Origin: Candidula unifasciata
Taxonomy: Eukaryota; Mollusca; Gastropoda; Stylommatophora; Geomitridae
NCBI GenBank assembly: GCA_905116865.2
Contig: CAJHNH020001580.1
Location: 673,949-737,948, forward strand
Reading direction: 5' to 3'
DNA: 64,000 nt
Shown here: positions 39,720 through 51,206 of the stretch, one piece after another
How positions within the stretch are numbered: position 1 is the stretch's first letter
How the letters are laid out: each line of letters starts with the position of its first letter
Notes under the pieces: model-generated
Told to the model about the DNA's origin: nothing
Databases searched by the model: none
What the model saw: only the letters and a program-made list of their open reading frames with translations
Position numbers and translations under genes: made by a program

Positions 39720-40080
39720 TGCTTGTGTGGGGGAAATGAGCAGGCAGATAGATGGCCAGTTCTGCACCATTGAGTGGTGAACTGACGTGTGATAAGCTAG
39801 ATATTGTGAGGGTCCTTTGGCAGCGAGTGAACAGAGTGGATGCACAAACAGATCATTAGATGCACAGACAGATCATTATGGTCTGAGGAAAATGGCACTG
39901 CGGGGAGTTACCAGAGGATATGTCCGATGCTAAGCATTCAGGGGGTAAGGTGAGACGGATATACAGTCAGCTACTGGTATCATCAGAACTGAAACTCTTC
40001 GCTTGCCGCAGAAAATGAGGATACAGCTCTTAATGGAATTGTCCCGAGTACTGTGATGTCGATTCTTAATTCAACATTTA
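39720..40080 (+). mobile_element. LINE RNase H and C-terminal remnant
   Basis: GNEQADR, SSAPLSGELTCDKLDIVRVL, SGGKVRRIYSQ and NCPEYCDVDS follow the same order as 25763-26362, with several stops and frameshifts. Older than that copy. Confidence 0.7.
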
Positions 40081-41009
40081 CACTTATCCTGGGCACCACA
40101 ACAAGATTACGGAGTAACTTGTAGCCCAGTATGGGTGAATGTCGTTTACATGATCTACATCTTTTCGCCACATCAGTATTGATTCACAATAAAACGGACG
40201 TCTACCTCATTATTTATCTAACGTCTCTGTTATTCTACTACCAGGGGACAGATCGCATCCAAACCCTAACTAATCACAGAAAAGTCAAAGTTACACCTAG
40301 AAATTTCTAGAAAAAAACTTACTCAAAACCACAACAGCTCCTGATTCAAACATTAGAGATTCGTCTATTGCTTTGCTGTCCATGAAAACACTATAGGGAG
40401 TTTCAATTTCCGGGGGTATTTTGTGGAAAACTCGATACCCTTTACCCATGGCCATATCAGATTTCTGTCTGGTTTCAGTGTGTGTTTTAGTTTAAAAGAA
40501 ATGTTGCAATGTGAAGGCTAAAGCTAATGTTATTTGACGTAACGGTAGCTCCTTACCGGAAGAGAAGTCAAGAATCAATATTATATTTCGTTTCGCTATA
40601 AAGTATCCGATATTTTGATTCTTGGAAGGGAATTGTAGACTAGAGCTGCTATTTAAAATAGTATTTTTTAGGGTAAGATGTAGAAGTCGGAAGATGTGAA
40701 TCAGCGTCATTCATTGCACACGGTTATTAGCCATAAGTGCTCTGCCACAAGTACGGACAGCTGATTTAAAAAATCTTAGTCGCCGTCCGCACGAAACTCT
40801 GTAGCTACAGCGACGTTCCTCCATTTACCCCAGAGTGTTAGCTCTGGCACCCATTTCCTAGAGGCTGGGTGAACCACGGGAACCGCCCGGTCTGAACCCC
40901 GGCCCTGGGCTGCAGCGAGTCGCAGCTGGATTTAAAAGCGAGGGAAACAGATCAATCAAAAGCGTGTGTCCCAAATGTGGAACTCAGTTTGTTGTTGTTG
41001 TCATTGTTT
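40081..41009. other. Intergenic stretch; possible diverged SINE near 40770-40960
   Basis: Inverted GGGGTTCAGACCGGGCGG and CACCCAGCCTCTAGGAAATG recall the B box and body of family A but with poor similarity. The rest holds nothing recognised. Confidence 0.35.
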
Positions 41010-41170
41010 TGAAGCCCCACCATGGCTGTTGCCGGGGGCCCTAATATAACCCAAACTATAGGTTGAACGGGGTTTCTGGGACCTGTCCCCTGGTGATCTC
41101 ATCTGAATGGTGATACTTTGTGTCACCCAATGTTTTTCGCTTAGTGTAATGTCCTGGTGGCGTTGAAGGT
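41010..41170 (-). repeat. SINE-like family C, copy 7
   Basis: TTTTGAAGCCCCACCATGGC, GTTGAACGGGGTTTCTGGGA and GTAATGTCCTGGTGG are the reverse complement of the family. Confidence 0.72.
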
Positions 41171-42121
41171 CATCATCATCAGGGTTATATAAATTATTAA
41201 TCCTCGGTTACCGAAACTGGTACCAAGATGATCGTGACAGGTTATTTTCTTTCTTTCTCGGCGTGCCGGAGAACGATAAACACGCTTTTTACAGTAAAGT
41301 GTTTATCATGGAGTTGGTGGTAAACTTTGATTTAGCAACCTTTGTGAGGGTGGGGAACAAATTAGGTAGGTGTCTCCTAACGGTAGAGTTGGACGATACC
41401 GCCGGGCGCCACTCCGCCGGGGCCAATCAGGGCACTGGTCAGCCAGGAAAGTGAAGCTTTAGAGTCGGACCCTGGGCCAGACAGGGTCACAATAACTGTA
41501 GATGGGTGATGCATCTTGATACTAAAGAAGCTGGCTGGCAGGTCCCAATCTACGGTGGTCATCTTTGTCGGCTCCTGGAGTAGATTTGGGCATCTCGTGG
41601 GCTGCAAAGGTTGATAGAAAACGGTGATCTGGGCTCGCTGTGCAGGTGTCACGGGTCGTGATGGAGAAACTCCGCACGTTTATTCGACGTGTCGGCAAGT
41701 CATCCTTTAGAACTGATTCCTAAGAGAAATTACGTCCCACAAAGAACGTTGTATGTAATAAGTTAACGTGCGTTTGGTCTTTCTTGCACATCCGCAACTC
41801 ATTTACTTATTGCGAACATCAGGGGACTTGAATCCCCTCTCAAGAGAAACTTCTGCTTGCAAGCATCTAGCGAATATATCAGACTTGAAATTGTGGTTAC
41901 AGGTTGTCAAATGCAGGGTTCTTGGCATAAACTGCTTGATACTTGTTCAATACGTTGCAGGCAGATATTTGTTACCCTCGACATTTTATATCATATCTGA
42001 ACGAGTCATGGCAGACTACTTACGGTTAACACTGAAGGAAAAAATACATTTTAATTGAAATGTTAGTTTGGAAATCAAGTTGACAGCTTCTACAGAACAG
42101 TATGTTAATAAATAATCAGGT
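41171..42121. other. Intergenic stretch without recognised feature
   Basis: Several frames under 100 codons, none with a recognisable motif. No splice-linked coding structure was seen. Confidence 0.5.
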
Positions 42122-42133
42122 TATGACCCTTAG

Positions 42134-42168
42134 TATATATATATATTATATATATATATACTATATAT

Positions 42169-42236
<68 letters not shown>

Positions 42237-42307
42237 GCGAACAGTCTACTGCCACTTTTGCTACTACTATTTTTTAGAATCAAAGGTGCCGAAAAACCAG
42301 ACTACTT

Positions 42308-42386
<79 letters not shown>

Positions 42387-42410
42387 GACGACCACCACCA
42401 CCACCACTAC
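42134..42410. repeat. (TA)n and compound trinucleotide tract
   Basis: (TA)n at 42134-42232. At 42300-42410 a run of about fifteen TAC/CTA triplets passes into about fourteen CTG triplets and then CGA/CCA/CTA triplets. Confidence 0.95.
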
Positions 42411-42604
42411 TGGTCTGATGCTTGCTCATTACTGAGATGACGTCTTTTTCCTTAATCTGAGTTTTGGATTTATTTTTTTTTTTTTCAAGTTGTGCAAGCA
42501 AATTGACGATGTTTTTAATATGGTTGTCATCGTTATTCTGTCGAACGTGCAGTGAAATATTTTTTACGCCATTGGGTATCATGAATGTAGTAGTAGCAGT
42601 ACTT

Positions 42605-42695
42605 ATATCCCACCAGGACATCCCACAAAGTGCCACCATGTGGATGAGGATCACCCCAGGAGAGGTCCCAGAAACCGCGTTCAGTCATTGATCGT
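42605..42695 (+). repeat. SINE-like family C, copy 8 (partial)
   Basis: CCCACCAGGACATCCCACAA, GGATGAGGATCACC, GAGAGGTCCCAGAAACCGCG, then loss of similarity at the border of the LINE remnant. Confidence 0.7.
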
Positions 42696-42699
42696 CATC

Positions 42700-44240
42700 A
42701 TCTTCATTCAGAGCACTTGATGTTCATTGCTGCAGATATCACCCGTCTCCATTCATCTCTCTGGTTGTTCTGTTTCAGCATTTCGAGCCCTTGAGGTTCA
42801 TTGCTGCAGATATCACCCGCCTCCATTCATCTCTCTGGTTGGCCTTCTCTTTCCAGTTGGCTTCAACTAGTGTTTACAGGTCTGTCTGGATATTATCTCT
42901 CCATCGTCTTCTTGGTCTGCCTCATGGTCTACAACCATTCATCTCCCTCGCGTATGCAGTTTTTACTAATCTGTCATCTGACATTCTTTCAATATGCCCC
43001 AACCATTTCAGTCTATTAGCTCTCATGATGAAGGTGATCAGTGGTGATTTAAACAGATTATGAATTTCATTTTTGCTTTTCACTCTGCATTCACCGCTGT
43101 TTGCATCCTTGATGGGTGCAAAGATTCGTCGTAAGACTGTTTTCAAAAACCTGTAATGAGGCTTCACCTCTTTTAGTTGTGCTCTAAGTTTCAGAGCCGT
43201 ATAAAACGTCCGGTCTTATCAAAGTTTTATTTATATTAAGATCTTGATGTTGCGAGACAGACACTTGGACTTTATCAGATGTTGAAGGGCATGGTATACT
43301 TTTTTTTTTCAGATTGTATTCTAGAATGTATTTCTTCTCTCAGCATGTTGGAGAAGCTGAAGTATGCACCAAAGTCTTTATATTTTTCCGTTCGTTTGAT
43401 TTTTCCATTATCGACTTGTATGTAGCAAGAGTTTATATCTTTTACCTGTCTAGTTATTATCATGTATTCTGTCTTATCTTGATTGATAACTAGTCCCATT
43501 TTCTGAGCTGATTATTTTAAGATAGCCAGTGTTTTTACAGTCTCTAGTTCATTTTCTCCAACGATTTCAATGTCATCAGCATATCCAAGTATTCTTGTAT
43601 TTTCTCCTATAATATACTCGTGTTTCAATTTCCTTATAATTTTCTTCAGGGCCAGGTTGAAAATAAGTTGGGACAAAGCATCACCTTGCTTTAAACTAGA
43701 TGTTAGTTGAAAAGGGTCTGACTTTCTGCCTTTATATATTACTATATTACGAGTGTCTTCCACACATAGTTTGGCTATGCTAATTATGTGTTTCGGTATT
43801 TCAAAGTCTGTCACAGCATTCCCTTAACTGCTTCTATGCACACTATCATACACCTTTTTAAAATCCTCAAAAACGTTATGCACATCTTTTCTATATTCCC
43901 AATTTTGCTCTGCTATTTGCCGTAAAATGAATATCTGATCTATTGTTGATCTGTTCTGTCGGAAACCGCTTGGTAATCTCCCAATGTGTCTTCGACTTAT
44001 GGTTTTAGCCGGTGTAGCAGTACCGCCGATAGTTTCTTATAGCTTGTAGATAAGAGTGATATTCCTCTATAATTTTCACATTTATACTTGTCTCCTTTCT
44101 TTATTAATAAAGACACTTTCCATTCGTGGGGTAATTTCTCCGTTTTCCAAATTTTATTAATTCATATATCTTTACATGTAATGCATGACCACCTTCTTTT
44201 AAAAGTTCAGCTGCAACTCCACTGAGGAACAAAGCCTTTT
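42700..44240 (-). mobile_element. LINE reverse transcriptase remnant, longest copy
   Basis: Minus-strand pieces in order: GVAAELLKEGG, KCENYRGISLLSTSYK, a Phe-Glu-Asp-Phe-Lys motif A region, KPHIISIAK-like helix, SLKQGDALSQLIFNLAL, ILGYADDIEIVGE, VINQDKTEYMI, then the C-terminal NSGECRVKSKNEIHNLFKS and RLKWLGHIERMSDD. The reverse transcriptase YADD box is kept but stops and frameshifts break the frame. The 3' end carries a tandem duplication (CATTGCTGCAGATATCACCC twice, 42730-42840). Confidence 0.82.
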
Positions 44241-44924
44241 TCAGCACATATATAAATCAAACAAAACTGCATGATTGCACAATATCACTTAACCGACGTA
44301 TCCCGAGGCAGTCACGTTCTCTTGCAAGTAGAAGGTAGAGACACCTTTACAAATATGAGACTAGAATCATATGCCCTACGCGATTCCTTTTACCCCTTTT
44401 TACTTTTTTTACCCCCACCCCCACGCCCCCTTTTTTAAAACTCACAGGTCTTTGCCTCTGGATCGATATGGAAGGAAAATATCTCTCTCGAAAAGGATTT
44501 GAACAGATGGCCAGAAAACCAGTGTGCCGATCGAATATCCAATATCTTCGTATATTAACACACCTTTTGGTTTCATCTATAGGGTCTGGACGCTCTTCAA
44601 CGAGCAGGGAAGACAAGGTTAGATTGTTCCTTAATTTGCAACTGGCACAATTGTAATACCATATCGGCACCATACTTAACGCACAATAACACTTTAGGGA
44701 TACCACTCTACGACAGTGAGTTTTGGAATATGACAGCGGGAACTACAAATCAACTTAGGACTTTAAAATTAATGTCCAGAGAGAATCTTCTGAATATTTT
44801 ACAAGATGAAGAACTGAAAAGGAAACCAAAATAGTAATCCCTGGCAAATTATAATAAAGAAAGAAGAAGGAGATGTTAAATATGTATGCAGAATGCCAGG
44901 TGACATTTTGGCAACAGCAGCTCT
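44241..44924. other. Intergenic stretch without recognised feature
   Basis: Overlapping short frames on both strands and no family resemblance. C-rich run near 44413-44432. Confidence 0.5.
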
Positions 44925-46295
44925 CCTATAGACGGCAGATGGAAAAATGAGACGTAGATAGTCCAAGAAGACTTGGAGAAGGACAGCAGATGGAAAAATG
45001 AGACGTAGATAGTCCAAGAAAACTCGGAAAAGGACAGCAGATGGAAAAATGAGATGTAGATTGTCCAAGAAAACTTGGAGAAGGACAGCAAATGGAAAAA
45101 ATGAGACGTAGATAGTCCAAGAAAACTTGGAGGAGGAGAGCAGATGGAAAAATGAGACGTAGATAGTCCAAGAAAACTTGGAGAAGGACAGCAGATGGAA
45201 AAATGAGAAGTAGATAGTCCAAGAAAACTTGGAGAAAGACAGCAGATGGGAAAATTAGACGTAGATAGTCCAAGAAAACTTGGAGAAAGACAGCAGATGG
45301 GAAAATGAGACGTAGATAGTCCAAGAAAACTTGGAGAAGGATAGCAAAAGGAAAAATGAGACGTAGATTGTCCAAGAAAACTTAGAAAAGGACAGCAGAT
45401 GAAAAAATGAGACGTAGATAGTCCAAAAAATTTGGAGAAGGACAGCAGATGGAAAAATGAGACGTATATAGTCCAAGAAATCTTGGAGAAGGACAGCAGA
45501 TTGGAAAATGAGACGTAGATAGTCCAAGAAATCTTGGAGAAGGACAGCAGATGGAAAAATGAGACCTAGATAGTCCAAGAAAACTTGGAGAAGGACAGCA
45601 GATGGAAAAATGAAACGTAGATAGTCCAAGAAATCTTGGAGAAGGACAGCAGATGGGAAAATGAGACGTAGATAGTCCAAGAAAACTTGGAGAAGGACAG
45701 CAGATTGAAAAATGAGACGTAGATAGTCCAAGAAAACATTGGAGAATGACAGCAGATGGAAAAATGAGACGTAGATTGTCCAAGAACATTTGGAGAAGGA
45801 CAGCAGATGGGAAAATGAGACGTAAATAATCTAAGAAAACTTGGAGAAGGACAGCAGAGGGAAAAATGAGACGTAGATAGTCCAAGAAATCTTGGAGAAG
45901 GAAAACAGATGGGAAAATGAGACGTAGATAGTCCAAGAAAACTTGGAGAAGGACAGCAGAGAGAAAAATGAGACGTAGATAGTCCAAGAAAACTTGGAGA
46001 AGGACAGCAGATGGGAAAATGAGACGTAGATAGTCCAAGAAAACTTGGAGAAGGACAGCAGATGGAAAAATGAGACGTAGATAGTCCAAGAAAATTTGGA
46101 GAAGGACAGCAGATGGAAAAATGAGACGTAAATAATCTAAGAAAACTTGGAGAAGGACAGCAGATGGAAAAATGAGACGTAGATAGTCCAAGAAAATTTG
46201 GAGGAGGACAGCAGATGGAAAAATGAGACGTAGATAGTCCAAGAAAATTTTGAGAAGGACAGCAGATGGAAAAATGAGACGTAGACTGTCCAAGA
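44925..46295. repeat. 51-bp minisatellite array (~27 units)
   Basis: The unit is AGATGGAAAAATGAGACGTA, GATAGTCCAAGAAAACTTGG, AGAAGGACAGC. A unit of 17 codons keeps a 303-codon minus frame open at 45382-46293, repeating DYLRLIFPSAVLLQVFL. Confidence 0.97.
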
Positions 46296-46450
46296 TGGAT
46301 AGACCCCCCCCCCTCTCTGTTTTACAACGTGTTAAGCCCCCCCCCCCCCCCGTATTCCTCTTTTTTACAGCGAGTTAAGCCCCACCCCTCCCCTCCTCTC
46401 CTATCTCATTTATAAGCGGAAACTCTATGTTGACGGTGACATTTTTTAAA
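46296..46450. other. C-rich low-complexity tract
   Basis: C runs at 46304-46313 and 46337-46350 within GTTAAGCCCC duplicates. Confidence 0.8.
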
Positions 46451-46454
46451 CATC

Positions 46455-46575
46455 AGTCCTCTCCGTGTGGGCTCCAGGGTCCTGTTATTGGGAAAAATGG
46501 AATAGACCCAATGCCTACCAAAAAGCATGTCGTAAGATGTCACATACTGCTCGTGCCACGTGCCTAGGTAACTCT
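46455..46575 (+). repeat. SINE-like family B, 5' half
   Basis: CCGTGTGGGCTCCAGGGTCC, AATGGAATAGACCCAATGCC and AAAGCATGTCGTAAGA match the start of the 26490 copy. Confidence 0.6.
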
Positions 46576-47437
46576 TGGCTTCTGGATACTATCAGAAAAA
46601 AAAAATTATTATTTCGCCCATTTGTTAGAAATTGTATAATAATTGGGAAAGCCTAATTTATGTAATTCACGTTGGAAGACATAGGCTAGAAATAGCAGTG
46701 AATGATGCCTGTTATTTATATAATGAAAGAGAAATAGTCAGGGCTAAGCTGTGTTTCTACATTTTGTAGATGTGATCAGGCACTTAAAAGAGCAGCGGGA
46801 AAAGGTAATTAAATAAATAAAAAGATAAATAGAGCAAGGTCAAGTATTCAGACAGCCGAGGAATACCCTGAGGATGACACTCATGCAGCAGGGACTCATT
46901 AGGTCAAGGATTAGTGTGAAAACTAGCTTGGTCGGTTACTTTTTAGTGATTTTCTCAAAATCCCCTTTTTTTATTGTATTGCATACAATATCTCAAAAAG
47001 TTACTAACCTACTGTCTTCATACTTGGCTTACAAAGGAAATGATCAGGGAAATTACACGAACTAACATAAATACAACAGTCTGAATGCTTTTTGCATTTT
47101 TGTCACATAATGTAACCCTTATCCTTTATTTGTTTTGGAAAATAGTATTGTTCCACATAAATGAACATAACTTTTAAACCGTTGCTTTCAGTAAATAGCA
47201 TTTAGCACAATCAGTTTGAAATATAATGCTAAATATATATACACATTTCCAATAAGCCATCTTTATTAGTTTGTTAAATACATTAGCAAATGTTGAGCAC
47301 AAATTTGACTATTTTCTGCATAAAATATAACATACTTTGTCAATATCTGTTAAAATATGTTGATTTTAGGCCGCAAAATTATTTTTCCTCTGATATTGAA
47401 CTAGTATGTACCTACAGAAAGCGTTGTTTCCAACAAA
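46576..47437. other. AT-rich intergenic stretch
   Basis: No feature recognised. It lies beyond the 3' end of the orphan gene. Confidence 0.5.
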
Positions 47438-47443
47438 TTTATT
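47438..47443 (-). promoter_or_regulatory. Candidate poly(A) signal of the orphan gene
   Basis: AATAAA on the minus strand about 135 bp beyond the stop codon of the 830-residue frame. It supports a transcript ending here, by position only. Confidence 0.4.
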
Positions 47444-47576
47444 CAAATTCAATTTGGGGTTTTAACCAGTCCTAAAAGGTTGTAAAACAGGCAGTAGTAG
47501 TGACTGTTTTTCTTTTCTTTAGGGAGCAGTGGCCCCGGAATCCACAAGCTGGTGCTCCTAGGCGTACAAATCACGG

Positions 47577-50069
47577 TTATAATGAGGATGTTAATCCATT
47601 CTGATCTGAAGCAGTTTGAGATCCGTTGTTCTGAGAGCAGTCTTGGCAGTACTTGGCCCTCCTGACCTTCTTTCGGTGCCGCCTTTGCAACGATCGGGTC
47701 CATTCATAAGTTTCTAGGCTGTTTTTTCTCAGTGTAATTATATTCTGATGTCCATCCGAGTCTGATGACAGTATCACGTGGAAATGGTCGCTGTGGTCAT
47801 TATCCAACTGAGATGTGTTTGCCTGCTGGTCTTCTACTGCACCTAGCTGTACCTTCGTAAGCGTAGCGTTAGTACCTTCATGGTCAGGTTGCTGTGATGA
47901 GTCGGTGGGTTCATTGTTTGCTGAGGTTGTCTCCATATGCAAATTATTATTAGTCTTATCTATATTAGGTTCAGTGGAAACTTCAGCAACCTCATCAACG
48001 CTGGATAGTTTGACTGTGTGGTTCAGTCGTTTGTGCACAGAAGCATACACGCACGGCGATCCTGGTGGAGGCCTGCAGTTCACTTCCAACATAAATATGG
48101 TTGGGCATTCTGCTCTACTGTCACCAGAATCGAGTATATTTTCTGATTGTTGTTTTGTCTCACATTCTAATTGTTTGGAGGATGTGCATTCCTTCTTTTT
48201 AAGAATTCCCCGTAGAGGTTTGGGCGGGAAATCACCATTGTAGGTTTGCGCGTTATTGTCATCGAACGTGAAGAACGCTGGCTGACATACAAGGTCATTC
48301 GACTGTTCTCTTTTCTTATCAGGATTGAACGTCGAGTTCTTCTTAGCCTTGGCTCGCCTCTGGCGCCACATTTTTCTGGCTTTTGTTTGGGTACTGTTTC
48401 TTCGTAGACTGTCCAGGACGTTAGAGAATTCATCGCCAAAAGCTTGATGAGAATCAGCTAAGCTACACTGGGTGTCTGCGTTGTTTGAAGCTGGGATGTA
48501 CCGACTTTCATCAAGCTCCTGGCTATGCCTTATATTGCTTGTTTCATTCATTTCAGACTGCTGATCCATACAGTTATAATTATTTAAAACTTCATCGATA
48601 TCGGCGTAACGATAGGCGTAACAGTTGTCTCCGTAGCTGTCTCTCAACTGTATTTGGCTTCCAGAGTTGGAACCACAGTCTGAGTCGCTCTGTAGACAGA
48701 TGTCGTACAACTGGCTATACATGCCTGCTGGTTCTGGAGCAGTTTCATTGTTCGCCTGCCTGTCGTTATCAGCAGCGGTGTCTGCTGAAGAAATCAGTTC
48801 GTTCTCATCTAAGAAAACATCATCACTGAGCGCATCTTCATCTAGAAAGAACTGAAGAGTAACTTCGTCAAGACTGCTGCCATAAAACCCAGTTCTCCAG
48901 CTGAAATGCGTGCTGACGTTTTCCGGCAAGTCGGTGGGAGGAGACAGAAAGTTTCTGCTCTTGGAGTCGATCATAGTCATGCATTGCATGTTGTGCGTCA
49001 GCGACGAGCAGGGGTAGAACATAAAATCTGAGTCAGCCTCCGAGCTTAGAATAGAGCCGCTGTCTTCAGAAGAGATTTTTGTCTCAAGTCTGGAAGTTGC
49101 CGAACTATAATTATTCTTTGTCCACGCGAAATCAAAAGAATTAGGTGCTACTTTCTCAAACTCAGGTTGCCTCCGTTGATCGCCGGAGATGCCATACCCG
49201 TGATGTCTTTTTGATTGGCGGTAAGCTAGGCATTGTGGAGGCTCATGCAGTGGTCTATAGATCGAGTTCTGGGCATATTGGTCTCTTGTGGGTAGCTGAG
49301 TGTACTCACCAGGTCTTCTAGTACTGAGTCTGGTAGGACGTCTGTGTGTGTACTTGTGGGCATCGCTGTATAAACAATAGTCTGGCTCATAACAATACGG
49401 ATAACCATTTCCACACTGTCTGTATACGGTTGGTGCATAGACGCTGAATGCAATCTTGTCGTTAAACTGGCCGAGGTACTGTATGATATCTGCATTGATG
49501 TCAAATTCATCGCTCATGTCCGTCTGAATAGCCTGGTTTTTAACTAACGGCGTTCTCTTTGTCTGTGTAGAGCTGTTCTGTCCCACGTGACCTTCCTTTT
49601 GACAGTGTCCAGTAACGGCTTCTGTGCTGGGCCTTTCAAAAACATGAAGATGAAAACTAGTTTGGCCCTCATGTGAAAACTGATCTTCCAACTTATGTGT
49701 GGAATACTCATCATGCGGCCATGTTTGACTCATTCTGTGTATCCCGTTCTGTGAAGCAGGTACATAGGATACCTCTTGCAGACAGCAGCTCGCGTTACTT
49801 ATTTGATCGGCGCATTGATCCAACAGTGCCGTTGTTTTTGGCATGGGACAACCGTTATCTTCACACTTGTTACTATTAGCGACCTTCTTGTACACCGTCT
49901 TTCCGGTTCCTTTTGGAACTGTGTTATTTCTTTCTATCTGGGCTGGTGCTTTATCATGTTTCGCCAAGACACTGAAAGTTTCCGTGATGTATTTTTTGAT
50001 AGAAAATAAACGGTCCAAGGTCAGTTTTGTCCTTTTCTGTTTAGTTTTTACATTCCCGGCACCGGCCAT
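47577..50069 (-). CDS. Uncharacterised 830-residue protein, apparently single coding exon
   Basis: I do not recognise this protein. The frame is open from an ATG at 50069 (G at -3 and G at +4, a favourable context) to TAA at 47577-47579. The frame continues upstream without ATG to an in-frame TAA at 50157-50159. It is non-repetitive, unlike the other long frames here. Numbered from this ATG, there is a basic N-terminus (about 5-35), an acidic leucine/phenylalanine-rich stretch at about 398-430 (LDEVTLQFFLDEDALSDD), a basic cluster at 562-580 (KMWRQRRAKAKK, nuclear-signal-like), PKPLRGILKKKE near 617-628, VKLSSVDEVAEVS near 686-698, and a strongly basic QRRHRKKVRRAK near 795-806 followed by CQDC. 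It is Ser/Asn/Gln-rich with no signal peptide or membrane segment, suggesting a mostly disordered nuclear or cytoplasmic protein. An acceptor-like TCATTCTAG 30 bases before the ATG could join a non-coding 5' exon. Confidence 0.72.
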   Translation of the reverse strand: MAGAGNVKTKQKRTKLTLDRLFSIKKYITETFSVLAKHDKAPAQIERNNTVPKGTGKTVYKKVANSNKCEDNGCPMPKTTALLDQCADQISNASCCLQEVSYVPASQNGIHRMSQTWPHDEYSTHKLEDQFSHEGQTSFHLHVFERPSTEAVTGHCQKEGHVGQNSSTQTKRTPLVKNQAIQTDMSDEFDINADIIQYLGQFNDKIAFSVYAPTVYRQCGNGYPYCYEPDYCLYSDAHKYTHRRPTRLSTRRPGEYTQLPTRDQYAQNSIYRPLHEPPQCLAYRQSKRHHGYGISGDQRRQPEFEKVAPNSFDFAWTKNNYSSATSRLETKISSEDSGSILSSEADSDFMFYPCSSLTHNMQCMTMIDSKSRNFLSPPTDLPENVSTHFSWRTGFYGSSLDEVTLQFFLDEDALSDDVFLDENELISSADTAADNDRQANNETAPEPAGMYSQLYDICLQSDSDCGSNSGSQIQLRDSYGDNCYAYRYADIDEVLNNYNCMDQQSEMNETSNIRHSQELDESRYIPASNNADTQCSLADSHQAFGDEFSNVLDSLRRNSTQTKARKMWRQRRAKAKKNSTFNPDKKREQSNDLVCQPAFFTFDDNNAQTYNGDFPPKPLRGILKKKECTSSKQLECETKQQSENILDSGDSRAECPTIFMLEVNCRPPPGSPCVYASVHKRLNHTVKLSSVDEVAEVSTEPNIDKTNNNLHMETTSANNEPTDSSQQPDHEGTNATLTKVQLGAVEDQQANTSQLDNDHSDHFHVILSSDSDGHQNIITLRKNSLETYEWTRSLQRRHRKKVRRAKYCQDCSQNNGSQTASDQNGLTSSL

Positions 50070-50159
50070 GTCTGCATCTATCTCGCTTGCTCGTGTACTA
50101 GAATGACAGATTCGTAAACGATGCACAAGTGTAGATATTACCAAACAGTTCACATGTTA

Positions 50160-50814
50160 ATTTTTATACATAATATAGAGATGAACAGTCGGCGTTGATT
50201 CGCCTGTAGTAAGTATTTCCATGTGAAAACACCTAGGTAATCAGTGAGTCCTTTAGTCTGGCTGAGTTTTGATTTTGATAACACACTGTTAGCAATTCCA
50301 GCGGGCTGTGTTATATTCTCTATGATATAGCTGATTCTGAAATAGTTAACACACAATATAATTAATAACAGTTTACACGTAAAGTAAGTGTAGCAATCAA
50401 CATGTGTGTAACCCTACGGTAAAAATAATTAATTACACCAGTTGTCATTAAAAAGGAATTATACCCCTTTTTCAGGGCAGTATGAATATTATATATCAAC
50501 AAACAGATAATTTATCAGCACACATATAAAGACAAGGTATTTAGGTCTAATAGGTTTATAATTGACATAATTATTGTCGTGTTTGTTATTCGACTTTTGA
50601 TTCATTAATATAAATATCTGTAACCTATGGTCCATTTCAATAGTTCGAGACGGAATCTGCCCGATTTTCGTAGTTGTGGATTTTGAGCTGTACGATATAC
50701 ATGGCAAATAAAGACAACTTTTTTTAGGAGTGCCTAGTTAGTCATGTATCTTAGTGAATTTGTTTCCATATCGAGACTCACACGAAATATCTCGAGTGCT
50801 GGGATGTCATTTCT
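50160..50814. other. AT-rich region upstream of the orphan gene
   Basis: This would hold the promoter of the minus-strand gene. No convincing TATA box or initiator could be picked out. Confidence 0.4.
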
Positions 50815-51205
50815 TAGGTCAACACTCAATAACACACAACCTGTACTCCACGGTCGACACGCAACAATACACAACCGGTACTCCACGGTCAACACTCAAC
50901 AATACTCAGCCTGTACTCCATGGTCAACACTCAACAATACACAGCCTGTACTCCACAGTCAACACTCAACAATACTCAGCCTGTACTCCATGGTCAACAC
51001 TCAACAATACACAACCCGTATCACACGGTCAACACTCAACAATACACAACCTGTACTCCACGGTCAACACTCAACAACACACAACCTGTACTCCACGGTC
51101 AACACTCAACAATACACAACCTGTACTCCACGGTCAACACTCAACAATACACAACCTGTACTTCACGGTCAACACTCAACAATACACAACCTGTACTACA
51201 CGGTC
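50815..51205. repeat. 35-bp minisatellite array (~11 units)
   Basis: The unit is CACAACCTGTACTCCACGGT followed by CAACACTCAACAATA. The last unit has TACTACACGG instead of TACTCCACGG and is interrupted by the LINE copy. The repeat resumes for one partial unit at 51841. Confidence 0.96.
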
Positions 51206-51206
51206 A

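Noticed and set aside
41263..42058. Short + strand frames as exons of an unknown gene
   Set aside because: No homology, no consistent splice sites joining them, and lengths expected by chance.
45382..46293. 303-residue hydrophobic repeat membrane protein on the minus strand
   Set aside because: Explained by a 51-bp unit divisible by three. The repeats are nucleotide-level copies and flanking sequence is non-coding.
50070..50153. Upstream extension of the orphan protein from a GTG codon
   Set aside because: GTG is not a normal start for a nuclear gene. The first ATG is at 50069 in a good context, and a splice acceptor may lie in this stretch.
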